This document shows positions 47,036 to 56,904 of a DNA stretch of 64,000 bases, in pieces. The stretch's first letter is position 1. Each line of letters begins with the position of its first letter. Made by a program: the position numbers and the translations under genes. The DNA lies in NCBI RefSeq assembly GCF_028023875.1, contig NZ_JAQIPB010000008.1, positions 62,001 through 126,000 on the forward strand, given 5' to 3'. The notes beneath the pieces were generated by a model, which saw nothing but the letters and a program-made list of their open reading frames with translations, was not told the DNA's origin and made no database searches. The DNA is from Xenophilus arseniciresistens (GTDB lineage Bacteria > Pseudomonadota > Gammaproteobacteria > Burkholderiales > Burkholderiaceae_C).

Positions 47036-47099
47036 GACGCCCGTGGACCGCAGCCGCCTGTAGCCCCGCCCCGCCTGGGGTCGAAGGCGCTGCCGGACA

Positions 47100-48605
47100 A
47101 TGCGGGCCATGAGCGAAACAGCCCGTGAGATTGCCCGCGAGACGGCCCAGGAGGCCCCCACCGTCGACCTGGGTCTGTCGTGGAAAGCGGCCTTCCAGAC
47201 CCTGGGCCCGGCCTTCTTCACGCTGCTTCGGCCCACACCCCTGCCAGAGCCCTATTGGGTGGGCCACAGCGAACCCGCGGCCCGTGCGCTGGGCCTGCCG
47301 CCGGACTGGCGCACCGACGCGGCGCTGGCCGCCTTCACGGGCAACGCGGCCATCGCCGGCACGCAGGCGCTGGCCACGGTCTACAGCGGGCACCAGTTCG
47401 GCGTCTGGGCTGGCCAGTTGGGCGACGGGCGCGCCATCCTGCTCGGGCAGACGGCGGGCGGGCAGGAAGTGCAGCTCAAGGGCGCGGGCCGCACGCCCTA
47501 CTCCCGCATGGGCGACGGCCGCGCCGTGCTGCGCTCCTCGATCCGCGAGTTCCTGTGCAGCGAAGCCATGCATGCGCTGGGCGTGCCCACCACGCGCGCG
47601 CTGTGCGTCACGGGCTCGCCCCAGCCCGTGCGCCGCGAGTCGCTGGAAAGCGCCGCGGTGGTCACGCGCTTTGCGCCCAGCTTCATCCGCTTCGGCCATT
47701 TCGAGCATTTCGCGGCCGCCGGCCGCGATGACGAGCTGCGCCAGCTCGCCGACTTCGTGATCGAGCGCTTCTACCCCGAATGCCGCAGCGACACGCGCCT
47801 GGGCGGCAACGCCTATGCCAACTTCCTGCGCGCCGTGAGCGAGCGCACGGCCGACATGGTGGCGCACTGGCAGGCGCTGGGCTTTTGCCACGGCGTGATG
47901 AACACCGACAACATGAGCATCCTGGGCCTGACCATCGACTACGGCCCCTTCCAGTTCCTCGACGGCTTCAACCCCGCGCACATCTGCAACCACAGCGACA
48001 GCAGCGGCCGCTACGCCTTCAACCAGCAGCCCAACGTGGCCTACTGGAACCTGTTCTGCCTGGGCCAGGCGCTGATGCCCCTGATCGGCGACGAAGCCCA
48101 GGCGCGCGCGGCGCTGGGTGCCTACCCCGAGCGCTTCGCGCCGGCCTTCGAGGCGCGCATGCGCGCCAAGCTGGGCCTGGTCGATGCGCAGCCCGGCGAC
48201 GCCGCGCTGGCCGACGGCCTGCTGCGCCTGCTGGCCACCGAACAGACCGACTGGAGCATCTTCTGGCGCCGCTTCGCGCACTGGCGCGCCGGGGCCGCGC
48301 TGGCGCCCGTGCGCGAGCTGTTCATCGACGCGACGGCCTTCGACGCCTGGCTGCTATCCTTTGACGCCCGCGCCGCGCAGGATGGCGCCGCGCCCGAAGC
48401 CGCGCTGGCCGCCAACCCAGCCTACGTGCTGCGCAACCACCTGGCGCAGACCGCCATCGAGCAGTCCCAGCGCGGCGATCATTCGGGCGTGCAGACCTTG
48501 CTGGCGCTGCTGCAGACCCCATATCAGGAGCAGCCCGGCCGCCAGGCCTTTGCCGACTTCCCGCCCGACTGGGCATCCACTCTCGAAATCAGCTGTTCAT
48601 CATGA
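47100..48605 (+). CDS. selO: Protein adenylyltransferase SelO (YdiU)
   Basis: 501 aa (an ATG at 47109 is an equally good start). The SelO pseudokinase fold is well marked: [60 protein letters not shown] and [20 protein letters not shown]. It transfers AMP to Ser/Thr/Tyr of redox-related proteins. Bacterial SelO usually lacks a terminal Cys or has one; here the chain ends in SCSS. It overlaps msrB by 4 bases, linking it to methionine sulfoxide repair and oxidative stress. Confidence 0.95.
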   Translation: MRAMSETAREIARETAQEAPTVDLGLSWKAAFQTLGPAFFTLLRPTPLPEPYWVGHSEPAARALGLPPDWRTDAALAAFTGNAAIAGTQALATVYSGHQFGVWAGQLGDGRAILLGQTAGGQEVQLKGAGRTPYSRMGDGRAVLRSSIREFLCSEAMHALGVPTTRALCVTGSPQPVRRESLESAAVVTRFAPSFIRFGHFEHFAAAGRDDELRQLADFVIERFYPECRSDTRLGGNAYANFLRAVSERTADMVAHWQALGFCHGVMNTDNMSILGLTIDYGPFQFLDGFNPAHICNHSDSSGRYAFNQQPNVAYWNLFCLGQALMPLIGDEAQARAALGAYPERFAPAFEARMRAKLGLVDAQPGDAALADGLLRLLATEQTDWSIFWRRFAHWRAGAALAPVRELFIDATAFDAWLLSFDARAAQDGAAPEAALAANPAYVLRNHLAQTAIEQSQRGDHSGVQTLLALLQTPYQEQPGRQAFADFPPDWASTLEISCSS

Positions 48606-49051
48606 CCGCCCCACGGATCCAGAAGACCGATGCGCAATGGCAGGCCCTGCTGGCCGAGAAAGGCGCGGAACGCGCCGCCTTCGAAGTCACGCGCCACGCC
48701 GCCACCGAGCGCCCCTTCACCGGCAAGTACGAAGCCCACTGGGCCGACGGCAGCTACCACTGCATCTGCTGCGGCGCCAAGCTCTTCGACTCGGACACCA
48801 AATTCGACGCGGGCTGCGGCTGGCCCAGCTTCTACCAGGCGGCCGAACCCGGCGCGATCACCGAGATCGTGGACCGCTCGCACGGCATGGTGCGCACCGA
48901 GACCGTGTGCACGCAATGCGGCGCCCACCTGGGCCACGTGTTTCCCGACGGGCCCGAACCCACGGGCCTGCGCTACTGCATGAACTCGGCCTCGCTGGAC
49001 TTCGCCGCCGAAGGCGAGCAGGCGCCCGACGCGCAGGACAAAGCCGAATGA
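48602..49051 (+). CDS. msrB: Peptide-methionine (R)-S-oxide reductase MsrB
   Basis: 149 aa. Zinc ligands lie in [15 protein letters not shown] and [13 protein letters not shown]. The catalytic Cys is in [13 protein letters not shown]. It reduces methionine-R-sulfoxide in proteins. The gene overlaps selO by 4 bases and yciB by 4 bases, so the three are co-translated. Confidence 0.97.
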   Translation: MTAPRIQKTDAQWQALLAEKGAERAAFEVTRHAATERPFTGKYEAHWADGSYHCICCGAKLFDSDTKFDAGCGWPSFYQAAEPGAITEIVDRSHGMVRTETVCTQCGAHLGHVFPDGPEPTGLRYCMNSASLDFAAEGEQAPDAQDKAE

Positions 49052-49590
49052 AGCTGCTGCTCGACTTCCTGCCCATCGTCCTGTTCTTCGCGGCCTTCAA
49101 GCTGCAGGGCATCTACGTCGCCACGGCCGTGCTGATGGCCGCCACCGTGGTGCAGATGGCCATTGCCTACGCCACCCAGAAGAAGCTGGAGACGATGCAG
49201 AAGGCCACGCTGGTGCTGATCCTGCTGTTCGGCGCGCTCACGCTGGTGCTGCAGGACGAGCGCTTCATCAAGTGGAAGCCCACGGTGCTGTACGGCGCCA
49301 TGTCGCTGGCCATGGCGGTGGCGCTGTGGGGCTTTCGCAAGAACTTCCTGCACATGATGCTGGGCGCGCAGCTCACGCTGCCGTCCAATGTCTGGCGCAA
49401 CCTGAGCATCGCCTGGGTCGGTTACTGCGCCTTCATGGCCGCGCTCAATGCCTATGTGGCGCTGTACTTCAGCACCGACGCGTGGGTGGACTTCAAGCTC
49501 TGGGGCTACGTGTTCCCGGTCGCCTTCCTGGTGGCGCAGGGCCTGTACATCGCGCCGCACCTCAAGACGGACGAGTCCGCCTCCTCATGA
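49048..49590 (+). CDS. yciB: Inner-membrane septation protein YciB (IspZ/A)
   Basis: 180 aa with five hydrophobic segments ([55 protein letters not shown] and others), and the family's [17 protein letters not shown] loop. YciB is an inner-membrane protein connected with cell division and envelope integrity. Its ATG overlaps the msrB stop (ATGA), and it overlaps bolA by 4 bases at its end. The cluster order msrB-yciB-bolA is common in related beta-proteobacteria. Confidence 0.95.
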   Translation: MKLLLDFLPIVLFFAAFKLQGIYVATAVLMAATVVQMAIAYATQKKLETMQKATLVLILLFGALTLVLQDERFIKWKPTVLYGAMSLAMAVALWGFRKNFLHMMLGAQLTLPSNVWRNLSIAWVGYCAFMAALNAYVALYFSTDAWVDFKLWGYVFPVAFLVAQGLYIAPHLKTDESASS

Positions 49591-49853
49591 GCAGCCTGCC
49601 CACCACAGCGGAACTCGAGGCCACGCTGCGCGCCGCGCTGGCGCCCACGCAGCTCGAGGTGATCGACGAGAGCGGCCTGCACGCCGGCCATGCGGGCGCC
49701 TCCGCCGAGGGCTTCGGCACCCATTTCCGGGTGCGCATCGCCTCGCCGCGCTTCGAGGGCTGCAGCCGCGTGGCCCGGCACCGGCTTGTGTATGATGCTC
49801 TTCAGTCCTTTGTGCCCCGTGGCCTTCACGCCATCGCCATCGAAACGCTCTGA
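49587..49853 (+). CDS. bolA: BolA-family protein
   Basis: 88 aa. BolA fold with [20 protein letters not shown] (His ligand region), [20 protein letters not shown] and [14 protein letters not shown]. BolA proteins bind monothiol glutaredoxin Fe-S clusters and affect morphology and stress responses. The ATG overlaps yciB by 4 bases. Confidence 0.93.
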   Translation: MSSLPTTAELEATLRAALAPTQLEVIDESGLHAGHAGASAEGFGTHFRVRIASPRFEGCSRVARHRLVYDALQSFVPRGLHAIAIETL

Positions 49854-49967
49854 GCAGCACGACCGCCGGTCCACGGTGGCACACAGCTCGCCTCCCTCCC
49901 CTTTTTCTTCTTCATCATTGTTCGGCATGCTTGCACGCACGCCCTTGCCTATCTGAGGTTTCCGTTC

Positions 49968-50747
49968 ATGAACAAGTTTGTCCTGTCTGCCGTGACCGCC
50001 GCGATGATGCTGGGCACGCTGCCGGCCCTGGCCCAGAACGCCGCCATCGTCAATGGCAAAGCCGTGCCCAAGGCCCGCATGGAGCAACTGGCGCAGCAAC
50101 TGGCCGCTGCCGGCCGCCCCGTGACGCCCGAGATGCAGGACCAGCTGCGCGAGGAAGTCGTGATGCGCGAGGTGTTCATGCAGGAAGCGCAAAAGCGCGG
50201 CCTGGACGCCAGCGACGACTACAAGGCCCAGATGGAACTGGCGCGCCAGGCCGTGCTGATCCGCCAGCTCTTCGAGGACTACCGCAAGACCAACCCGGTC
50301 ACCGACGCCGAACTCAAGAAGGCCTATGACTCGCTGGCCGAAGCCAACAGCGGCAACGAGTACAAGGTGCGCCACATCCTGGTCGAGACCGAAGACCAGG
50401 CCAAGAAGGTCATCGCCGACCTCGGCAAGGGCGCCAAGTTCGAAGACCTGGCCAAGAAGCTGTCGAAGGACCCGGGCTCCGGCGCCAACGGCGGCGACCT
50501 GGACTGGACCTCGCCGGCCAACCTGGTGCCCGAGTTCTCGGGGGCCATGGTCAAGCTCAAGAAGGGCGAAACCTCCAGCGCGCCCGTCAAGAGCAGCTTC
50601 GGCTGGCACGTGATCCGCCTGGACGACACACGCAAGATGGAATTCCCGCCGCTGGAACAGATCAAGCCCGAACTGGAGCGCCAACTGCAGCAGCAAAAGC
50701 TGCAGGCCTTCCAGCAGGAACTGCGCAGCAAGGCCAGGGTGGAATAA
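49968..50747 (+). CDS. PpiC-type (parvulin) peptidyl-prolyl isomerase, periplasmic
   Basis: 259 aa. A signal peptide (FVLSAVTAAMMLGTLPALA) is followed by a helical SurA-like N-domain (AIVNGKAVPKARMEQLAQQL) and one parvulin domain: VRHILVETEDQAKKVIADL, GGDLDWTSP, FSGAMVKLKKGETS and SFGWHVIRLDD. It should help fold outer-membrane or secreted proteins. A 114-base gap separates it from bolA and a strong terminator follows it. Confidence 0.95.
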   Translation: MNKFVLSAVTAAMMLGTLPALAQNAAIVNGKAVPKARMEQLAQQLAAAGRPVTPEMQDQLREEVVMREVFMQEAQKRGLDASDDYKAQMELARQAVLIRQLFEDYRKTNPVTDAELKKAYDSLAEANSGNEYKVRHILVETEDQAKKVIADLGKGAKFEDLAKKLSKDPGSGANGGDLDWTSPANLVPEFSGAMVKLKKGETSSAPVKSSFGWHVIRLDDTRKMEFPPLEQIKPELERQLQQQKLQAFQQELRSKARVE

Positions 50748-50807
50748 GGCGACTGCATTTTTTTCGCACGGCCCCCCGGCCTGCGAAAGAACGATGCGAT
50801 CCGGAAC

Positions 50808-50833
50808 AAAGGCAGCCTGCGGGCTGCCTTTTT
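50808..50833. terminator. Bidirectional terminator
   Basis: A long stem AAAGGCAGCC paired with GGGCTGCCTTT around a 3-base loop, with A-run on the left and T-run on the right. It ends the plus-strand ppiC gene and can also end the minus-strand RecQ-like gene, which stops at 50937. Confidence 0.92.
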
Positions 50834-50936
50834 CATGCCTGCCCGCCGCCCTGCCAAGACCAGCGCTACAGGCTCCCCGGCGTGAAGCTGAAGCCCAGTG
50901 CGATCTGCGCCGTGATAGCCAGCAGCGCAGCGAGAT

Positions 50937-52988
50937 TCAAGGCGCCTGGTGCAGCACCAGCGGCAGCACGTCCGCGGCGCCGGCCTCGCGCAGCAAGGCG
51001 GCTGCCACGGTCATGGCCCAGCCGCTGCGGTAGCGAAGACCGACCAGCAGCAGTGGCCCGGCTGGCACCTCGACGCCGGAGCGCAGCGCCAGCGCATGGT
51101 TCAGCGCGGCGACCTTGGCGGCCGAGGCGAGGTCAGGGTCCGGCGATGGGCCGCGCAGCTGCAATGCGTCGACCAGCGGCAGCCGGCCCGCTTGCGCCAC
51201 ATGGGCGGCCACCGCGTGCAGCAACTGCGGATGCGTGGCCGAGGGCAAGGGGACCACGGCCACGGGACGCGCGCCCCAGCTGCGCCGCCAGCGTCCGAGC
51301 ACGGCCACCACGCCGTCCAGCACGGGCTGCGGGGCCAGCGCATCGGGCGCGGCCAGCAGCGGCAGCAAGGCGTCGGCCCAGCCGGGGTCGTCGGCGAAGG
51401 CCAGTGCGCGGCCCTCGCCGCAGGCCGTGATGCGGCCCTTGCGCGTGCCACCCGCGGGCCAGAGCTTGCGCGGCGCGATGACCACGTCCTGCCCGCGCGC
51501 ATAGAGGCGCGCCGCCTCCACGCGCGGCGCGGCGGGCTGCGCGCCCGGTGCGGGCAGGCGGCTCGTGCAGACGCTGCACCGGCCGCAGTCGCTGGGTGCA
51601 GGGTCGTCCAGTGCCTCCTGCAGAAAGCGCATCAGGCAGCCCTGGCCGGCTGCGAAGGCGCGCATGAGACCGGCTTCGCGCGCGCGCACCTGGCCGAGCG
51701 CCTGCCAGCGCGCGGCGTCGAAGGTCCAGGGCTGGCCGGTCAAAGCCCAGGCCGGGCCTTCGCGCTGCACCACCTCCTCGACCGCCAGGATCTTGAGCAG
51801 GCCTTCAAGCCGGCCGCGCCGGATGCCGGTCGCGTTCTCCAGCGCCACCAGACCCAGCGGGCCATCAGCCAAGGCCGCCAGGATCTGGCCCACGCGTTTC
51901 TCGTCGGGCACGCCGGCCGTCGCGAAATAGGCCCAGATGCGTTCGTCGGTCTCGGCCGGCAGCAGCACGGCCAGGGCATCATCGAGCGCGCGGCCGGCGC
52001 GGCCGACCTGCTGGTAGTAGGCCACCGGCGAGGCTGGCGAGCCGACGTGGATGCAGAAGGCCAGGTCGGGCTTGTCGTAGCCCATGCCCAGCGCGGAGGT
52101 GGCGACCACGGCCTTGAGCGCATTGCGGCGCAGCGCGTCCTCGATCTGCTGGCGCGCGGGGGCGTCCAGGCCGCCGTGGTAGGCCGCGACCTCGAAGCCG
52201 CAGGAACGCAGGAAGCCGGCGATGCGCTCGGTGTCGGCCACCGTCAGCGCGTAGACGATGCCCGAGCCGGCGAAGCAGTCCAGCGCGTCGGCGACCCAGG
52301 CCAGTCGCTCGAGCGCGGCCAGCCCCGGCACGACGGCCAGTCGCAGCGAGGAGCGCGCGAGCGAGCCGCGGAAGGTCTGCGTGTCCGACCCCAGCTGGCG
52401 CGCGATGTCCTCGGTCACGCGCTGGTTGGCCGTGGCGGTGGTCGCCAGCACGGGCGTGCCGGCCGCGATGCCCAGCAGCGTTCTGGACAAGCGCTGGTAG
52501 TCAGGCCGGAAGTCGAAGCCCCAGTCGGAGATGCAGTGCGCCTCGTCGATCACCACCAGCGCGGCGCCGGCCAGCAGCGCGGGCAGGCGCTGCGCGAAGC
52601 CGGGGTTGCCCAGCCGTTCGGGCGAGACCAGCAGCACGTCCAGCCGGTCGGCGGCGATGTCCGCGAAGACGGCGTCCCAGTCGTCCAGGTTGGTCGAATT
52701 GATGGTGGCCGCGCGCAGGCCGGCACGGGCCGCGGCATCGACCTGGTCGCGCATCAGCGCGAGCAGCGGCGAGACGATCAGCGTGGGGCCGCCGCCGCTG
52801 GCACGCAGGGCCGAGGTCGCAGCCCAGTACACGGCGGATTTGCCCCAGCCCGTGGCCTGCACGACGAGCACGCGGTCGCGCTGCTCGACCAGCGCGGCGA
52901 CGGCCGCCAGCTGGTCCTCGCGCGGACGCGCGGCAGGCCCGGCCATCGCGGCGAGGACTATTTGCAGATGGGTGTGTGCAAGGCTCAT
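50937..52988 (-). CDS. RecQ-like ATP-dependent DNA helicase with C-terminal PRTase-like domain
   Basis: 683 aa. Helicase motifs: I VVQATGWGKSAVYWAATSAL, Ia VSPLLALMRDQ, II VIDEAHCISDWGFDFRPDYQ, III LATTATANQRV, VI YYQQVGRAGRA. A zinc-like cluster CGRCSVCTSRL (with a Cys residue pair) lies near 470. The last 150 residues read like a type I phosphoribosyltransferase fold (VAVVPLPSATHPQLLHAVA, then GPLLLVGLRYRSGWAMTVAA), not the usual HRDC domain. DNA repair or replication-fork processing is likely. The C-terminal domain is the unusual part. Confidence 0.9.
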   Translation of the reverse strand: MSLAHTHLQIVLAAMAGPAARPREDQLAAVAALVEQRDRVLVVQATGWGKSAVYWAATSALRASGGGPTLIVSPLLALMRDQVDAAARAGLRAATINSTNLDDWDAVFADIAADRLDVLLVSPERLGNPGFAQRLPALLAGAALVVIDEAHCISDWGFDFRPDYQRLSRTLLGIAAGTPVLATTATANQRVTEDIARQLGSDTQTFRGSLARSSLRLAVVPGLAALERLAWVADALDCFAGSGIVYALTVADTERIAGFLRSCGFEVAAYHGGLDAPARQQIEDALRRNALKAVVATSALGMGYDKPDLAFCIHVGSPASPVAYYQQVGRAGRALDDALAVLLPAETDERIWAYFATAGVPDEKRVGQILAALADGPLGLVALENATGIRRGRLEGLLKILAVEEVVQREGPAWALTGQPWTFDAARWQALGQVRAREAGLMRAFAAGQGCLMRFLQEALDDPAPSDCGRCSVCTSRLPAPGAQPAAPRVEAARLYARGQDVVIAPRKLWPAGGTRKGRITACGEGRALAFADDPGWADALLPLLAAPDALAPQPVLDGVVAVLGRWRRSWGARPVAVVPLPSATHPQLLHAVAAHVAQAGRLPLVDALQLRGPSPDPDLASAAKVAALNHALALRSGVEVPAGPLLLVGLRYRSGWAMTVAAALLREAGAADVLPLVLHQAP

Positions 52989-53126
52989 GGAGGCTCCGTG
53001 CGCGAAGAGCCGGCGGGCATCGACACGCTGTCAAGCAGACGCCACATTCTGCAGATCGAATGCGGCACTGCGATCCAACTTGCGCACGATCCATCGGGCT
53101 TTCGCGCACGGCCTCTGGAGTTGCCC

Positions 53127-53711
53127 ATGATCCCCGATGGAGAAGCCTTCGAGCGCTTTGTCAGCCGACACAAGAAGAAACTGCGCGGCATCGCATACAA
53201 GACTGCGGGCGAACAACAGTACGAAGACGTGGTGCAGGAGGCCTGGCTGATGGCGTGCACCTTGCGGGCCGAAGACAGCGGCCCACTGGATCTGTCAGAC
53301 GAGATCCATCAGCAGCGGCTGCTCGCCCACCTGTGCCAGCACCTGGTGCGCTACACGGAACTGACCGTGCGCCATGCCGTGCGACTGGAGCATGGGACTG
53401 GCAGCGATGGTAGTGAAGATGGACATCCACTGGCCCGGACGCTGACCAGCGACGGGGGGCGCAGCGTCCTCGATGCCTTGATGGAGCGCGATGCCGAGCA
53501 ATTGCTGGAGAGGGAGCTGCAGGCCCATGGATCCCAGGCCGCAGCCTACATTCAACTGCTGCGCCACTTCGATGACCACATGGAGGCCGTTGCCCTCCAT
53601 CTCCGCGTGTCGGTGTCTTACGCCTACAGGCGCTGTGCGCACGCACGCCGCCTGGCCCAACATCTGCAGCACATCGCTGTTCCTCGCAGCGACGCACTGC
53701 CCGACCCTTAG
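53127..53711 (+). CDS. Sigma-70-like (ECF-type) factor
   Basis: 194 aa from the ATG at 53127, which has CTGGAG 6 bases upstream. Region 2-like: FERFVSRHKKKLRGIAYKTA followed by EDVVQEAWLMA. A C-terminal helix-turn-helix resembles sigma region 4 (HMEAVALHLRVSVSYAYRRC). The middle is longer than in most ECF factors. No anti-sigma gene is adjacent. It starts 138 bases from the divergent RecQ-like gene and ends at the edge of the gene-poor gap. It could also be a phage- or plasmid-derived regulator. Confidence 0.75.
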   Translation: MIPDGEAFERFVSRHKKKLRGIAYKTAGEQQYEDVVQEAWLMACTLRAEDSGPLDLSDEIHQQRLLAHLCQHLVRYTELTVRHAVRLEHGTGSDGSEDGHPLARTLTSDGGRSVLDALMERDAEQLLERELQAHGSQAAAYIQLLRHFDDHMEAVALHLRVSVSYAYRRCAHARRLAQHLQHIAVPRSDALPDP

Positions 53712-54169
53712 CGCCACTATCAACTGGTGCGACAGCCCATCCAACTGAGCTTCGATTTCGGCGAGCAACTGGGACTGGGCTGATCGCGCGTCGGCCCCAG
53801 GCGCTCGCTTACTCCCACTCCATCATCAATAGGCCTCGCTAACCCGCATGGTTAAAGGGATCTGGCGGAGTCGGATGAGCTCTATACCGTCGCTTTTACC
53901 GTCAGTCAGTCCTTCGCAATGAAGCGCTGAGCAACGGCACGCTACGGGTACTTCTGAGCCCTCTCCAGCATACAGCCTTTGGCCATATTCATGTCTTTCA
54001 GGGCCCTGGAGCTTCTGCCCAGAACTCGGTGACACACGGACTCGTGCGGTCACACGATCAACACATCACGGTTTTGGACCAAGCCCCGCGAGCATCCTCA
54101 CCGCTACCTACTTGACGGTTGATAGCTGCAACTTAGACTTTATTTCTACAGTTGTTGTATTATTGATTT
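53712..54169. other. Gene-poor junction before the metal-resistance block (458 bases)
   Basis: I see no full gene. A frame ending TGA near 53783 reads QLVRQPIQLSFDFGEQLGLG and looks like a lost gene end. On the minus strand about 53808-53830 encodes MMEWE-stop, similar to the end of guaA, a common island insertion site. From about 53830 the base composition is lower in GC than on either side. The last 60 bases hold the ars promoter. The region looks like the scar of an insertion. Confidence 0.5.
54112..54154 (+). promoter_or_regulatory. Putative ars promoter and ArsR operator
   Basis: A -35-like TTGACG (54112-54117) and -10-like TAGACT (54134-54139) are separated by 16 bases. An inverted repeat CAACT (54129-54133) with AGTTG (54150-54154) spans the -10 region, as expected for an ArsR site that blocks RNA polymerase. 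It ends 15 bases before the arsR ATG. Confidence 0.6.
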
Positions 54170-54496
54170 ATGGAAGAAGCCAACGCCGTCCGATCCCTCG
54201 CTGCGCTAGCGCAAGCATTGCGCCTGCGCCTGTTCCGCGCCCTGGTCGTCGCCGGCCCCGAGGGCCTGACCCCCGGAGCGCTGGCCGAGCAACTGGACGT
54301 GGCCGGCAACACGCTGTCGTTCCACCTCAAGGAACTGACGCATGCCGGCCTGGTGACGCAGGAGCGGCAGGGCCGCAACCTCATCTATCGGGCTTCGTTC
54401 ACCACGATGAACGAGCTGCTGGGCTACCTCACCGAGAACTGCTGCGAGGGCGCAGCGTGCTCGACCACCGACGCGGCGGCGGATTGCCGTTGCTGA
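54170..54496 (+). CDS. arsR: ArsR-family arsenic-responsive repressor
   Basis: 108 aa. The winged helix contains LTPGALAEQLDVAGNTLSFH and LKELTHAGLVTQERQGRNLI. The C-terminal cysteines (C91, C92, C97, C106, C108 in ENCCEGAACS...DCRC) match the C-terminal As(III)-binding site of the Acidithiobacillus ferrooxidans ArsR type, not the alpha3 CxxC type. It represses the operon that follows until As(III) binds. An inverted repeat lies over the promoter. Confidence 0.95.
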   Translation: MEEANAVRSLAALAQALRLRLFRALVVAGPEGLTPGALAEQLDVAGNTLSFHLKELTHAGLVTQERQGRNLIYRASFTTMNELLGYLTENCCEGAACSTTDAAADCRC

Positions 54497-54506
54497 AAGG
54501 ACCACG

Positions 54507-54977
54507 ATGAAGCGCTTCCACGTTCACCTGCACGTCACCGATCTGGGCCAGAGCATCGCCTTCTATTCCAAGCTGTTCGCCGCCGAGCCCGCGCGCATCG
54601 AGGGCGACTATGCGAAGTGGATGCTGGAAGACCCGCGCCTGAACTTCGCCATCTCCACGCGCGGCGCTACGCCGGGCGTGGACCACCTAGGCTTTCAGGC
54701 GGACGAGGCCACCGAGCTGGTGAACCTCAAAGACCGGGCCGAGGCGGCCAACCTGGCGCTGCTCGATGAAGGCCAGACGACCTGCTGCTACGCCCGCAGT
54801 GACAAGCACTGGATCACGGACCCGCAGGGCGTGGCCTGGGAGCACTTCCAGACGCTGGGCAACGTGCCCGTGTTCGGCAAGCCAGGCCCGGCAAAGGCCG
54901 CTGCGGCGGCGTGCTGCGCCCCTGTGGCCGTACCGGCATCCGCATCGTGCTGCGGGCCTGCCAAGGCCTGCTGCTGA
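54507..54977 (+). CDS. arsI: ArsI-type C-As lyase / CadI-family VOC protein
   Basis: 156 aa. VOC fold with metal ligands likely His5, His60 and Glu112, and a vicinal Cys pair C93-C94 (TTCCYAR), the arrangement known from ArsI, which demethylates organoarsenicals. CadI proteins share the fold. The C-terminus is a Cys-rich tail (ACCAPVAVPASASCCGPAKA, then CC) that could bind As(III) or Cd(II). It starts 10 bases after arsR in the same transcript. Confidence 0.88.
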   Translation: MKRFHVHLHVTDLGQSIAFYSKLFAAEPARIEGDYAKWMLEDPRLNFAISTRGATPGVDHLGFQADEATELVNLKDRAEAANLALLDEGQTTCCYARSDKHWITDPQGVAWEHFQTLGNVPVFGKPGPAKAAAAACCAPVAVPASASCCGPAKACC

Positions 54978-55006
54978 TCCCTTTTCTCTTTCATCACGAC
55001 TACCCC

Positions 55007-55513
55007 ATGACCTCGACATCCAAGCCGCTGAACGTCCTGTTCCTCTGCACCCATAACTCGGCCCGCAGCATCCTGGCCGAAGCCTTGCTGAACGGCATGG
55101 CGGGCGACCGATTCCGCGGCTTCTCCGCTGGCAGCAGCCCGCGCGAGAACCAGCAGCCCAACCCGCTCGCGCTGGAAGCGCTGCAGCGCGTGGGCATTTC
55201 CACCGAAGGGCTGCGCAGCAAGAACTGGGACGAGTTCGCCAAGCCCGACGCACCGAACATGGACCTCATCATCACCGTGTGCGACAACGCGGCCGGCGAG
55301 ATGTGCCCCGTCTGGCCAGGCCACCCCGCCACGGCGCATTGGGGCTACCCGGACCCGTCGGAAGTGGATAGCAGTCTTGAAGAGAAGCAGGCCGCGTTCC
55401 GCAAGACGCTGCACGCCATCCGGCAGCGCGTCGAGCTGTTCATCAACCTGCCCGCCGCAGCCATCGACAAGCTGACGATCCAGCAGTCCGCACGCGATCT
55501 GGCCAAGCGCTGA
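55007..55513 (+). CDS. arsC: Arsenate reductase, low-molecular-weight phosphatase type (thioredoxin-linked)
   Basis: 168 aa from the ATG at 55007. The P-loop CTHNSARS (Cys-x5-Arg) is followed by FSAGSSPRENQQPNPLALEA, and the WGYPDPSEVDSS region has the general-acid Asp. It reduces arsenate to arsenite by a cysteine relay. A second, unrelated arsenate reductase lies in the same operon. It precedes arsB by about 75 bases. Confidence 0.93.
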   Translation: MTSTSKPLNVLFLCTHNSARSILAEALLNGMAGDRFRGFSAGSSPRENQQPNPLALEALQRVGISTEGLRSKNWDEFAKPDAPNMDLIITVCDNAAGEMCPVWPGHPATAHWGYPDPSEVDSSLEEKQAAFRKTLHAIRQRVELFINLPAAAIDKLTIQQSARDLAKR

Positions 55514-55587
55514 TCCCTCGCGCGTCTGACCTCTCTCGCGGCCCAGCCGGGCCGCATCCCCGTTCTCCCTCATAGAAGGCCTCCGCC

Positions 55588-56874
55588 ATGCTCGCGGCCA
55601 TCCTGATTTTTCTGTTCACGCTCGTGCTGGTCATCTGGCAACCCCGGGGTCTGGGCATTGGCTGGAGCGCATCGTTCGGCGCTGTGCTGGCGCTGGTGTT
55701 CGGCGTGGTGCACCTGGCCGACATCGCCGTGGTGTGGGGCATCGTCTGGAACGCGACCGCCACATTCGTGGCCGTCATCATCATCAGCCTGCTGCTGGAC
55801 GAAGCCGGCTTCTTCGAGTGGGCCGCGCTGCACGTGGCGCGCTGGGGCGGCGGGAACGGCCGCCGGTTGTTCGCCTTCATCGTGCTGCTGGGCGCGGCGG
55901 TGGCCGCGCTGTTCGCCAACGACGGCGCCGCACTGATCCTGACACCCATCGTCATGGCCATGCTGGTCGCGCTGGGCTTTTCGCCGGCCGCGACGCTGGC
56001 CTTCGTGATGGCAGCCGGCTTCATCGCCGACACGGCCAGCCTGCCGCTGGTCGTGTCCAACCTGGTCAACATCGTCTCGGCCGACTTCTTCGGCATCGGC
56101 TTCAACCAGTACGCGGCCGTGATGATGCCGGTCAACATCGCCGCCGTGCTGGCCAGCCTGCTGGTCCTGCTGCTGTACTTCGGCAGGAGCGTGCCGGCGC
56201 GCTACGATCTGGCGCAGCTCAAGGCGCCGGCCCAGGCCATCCGCGATCCGGCCACCTTCCGGGCCGGCTGGGTAGTGCTGGTCCTGCTGGTGGTCGGCTT
56301 CTTCGGCCTGGAGCCGCTGGGCGTGCCGGTCAGCGCGGTCGCGGCCGTGGCCGCCGTGGTGCTGCTGGCCGTCGCGGCCCGCGGCCACGTCATCAGCACG
56401 CGCAAGGTGCTGCACGGGGCGCCCTGGCAGATCGTGGTGTTCTCGCTGGGTATGTACCTGGTGGTCTACGGCCTGCGCAATGCCGGGCTGACCGACCGCA
56501 TTGCCGGGCTGCTCGATGTGTTCGCGCAGGGCGGCATCTGGGGTGCAGCCATCGGCACAGGCGTGCTCACGGCCTTGCTGTCCTCGGTCATGAACAACAT
56601 GCCCACGGTGCTCATCGGCGCACTGTCCATCGACGCATCGCAGGCAAGTGGTGTGGTGAAGGAAGCCATGATTTACGCCAACGTCATCGGCTGCGACCTC
56701 GGTCCCAAGATCACACCCATTGGCAGTCTGGCCACGCTACTCTGGCTGCACGTGCTCCAGAAGAAGGGGACCACCATCGCCTGGGGCTACTACTTCCGCG
56801 TGGGCATCGTGCTCACGCTGCCCGTGCTGCTGGTGACGCTGGCGGCTTTGGCGCTGCGCTTGTGCCTGGCCTGA
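55588..56874 (+). CDS. arsB: Arsenite efflux transporter ArsB
   Basis: 428 aa with about 11-12 membrane helices. Family blocks: [60 protein letters not shown] and [18 protein letters not shown] near the C-terminus. It exports arsenite or antimonite, alone or with an ArsA ATPase (none is seen nearby). It is the transport step after arsenate reduction. Confidence 0.95.
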   Translation: MLAAILIFLFTLVLVIWQPRGLGIGWSASFGAVLALVFGVVHLADIAVVWGIVWNATATFVAVIIISLLLDEAGFFEWAALHVARWGGGNGRRLFAFIVLLGAAVAALFANDGAALILTPIVMAMLVALGFSPAATLAFVMAAGFIADTASLPLVVSNLVNIVSADFFGIGFNQYAAVMMPVNIAAVLASLLVLLLYFGRSVPARYDLAQLKAPAQAIRDPATFRAGWVVLVLLVVGFFGLEPLGVPVSAVAAVAAVVLLAVAARGHVISTRKVLHGAPWQIVVFSLGMYLVVYGLRNAGLTDRIAGLLDVFAQGGIWGAAIGTGVLTALLSSVMNNMPTVLIGALSIDASQASGVVKEAMIYANVIGCDLGPKITPIGSLATLLWLHVLQKKGTTIAWGYYFRVGIVLTLPVLLVTLAALALRLCLA

Positions 56875-56904
56875 GCGCGTCCACCGCCCAACAAGGAACC
56901 GACC

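Noticed and set aside
53830-54060. Group II intron fragment
   Set aside because: The minus strand begins with a GTGTGAC-like word, but no domain V hairpin or maturase could be seen.
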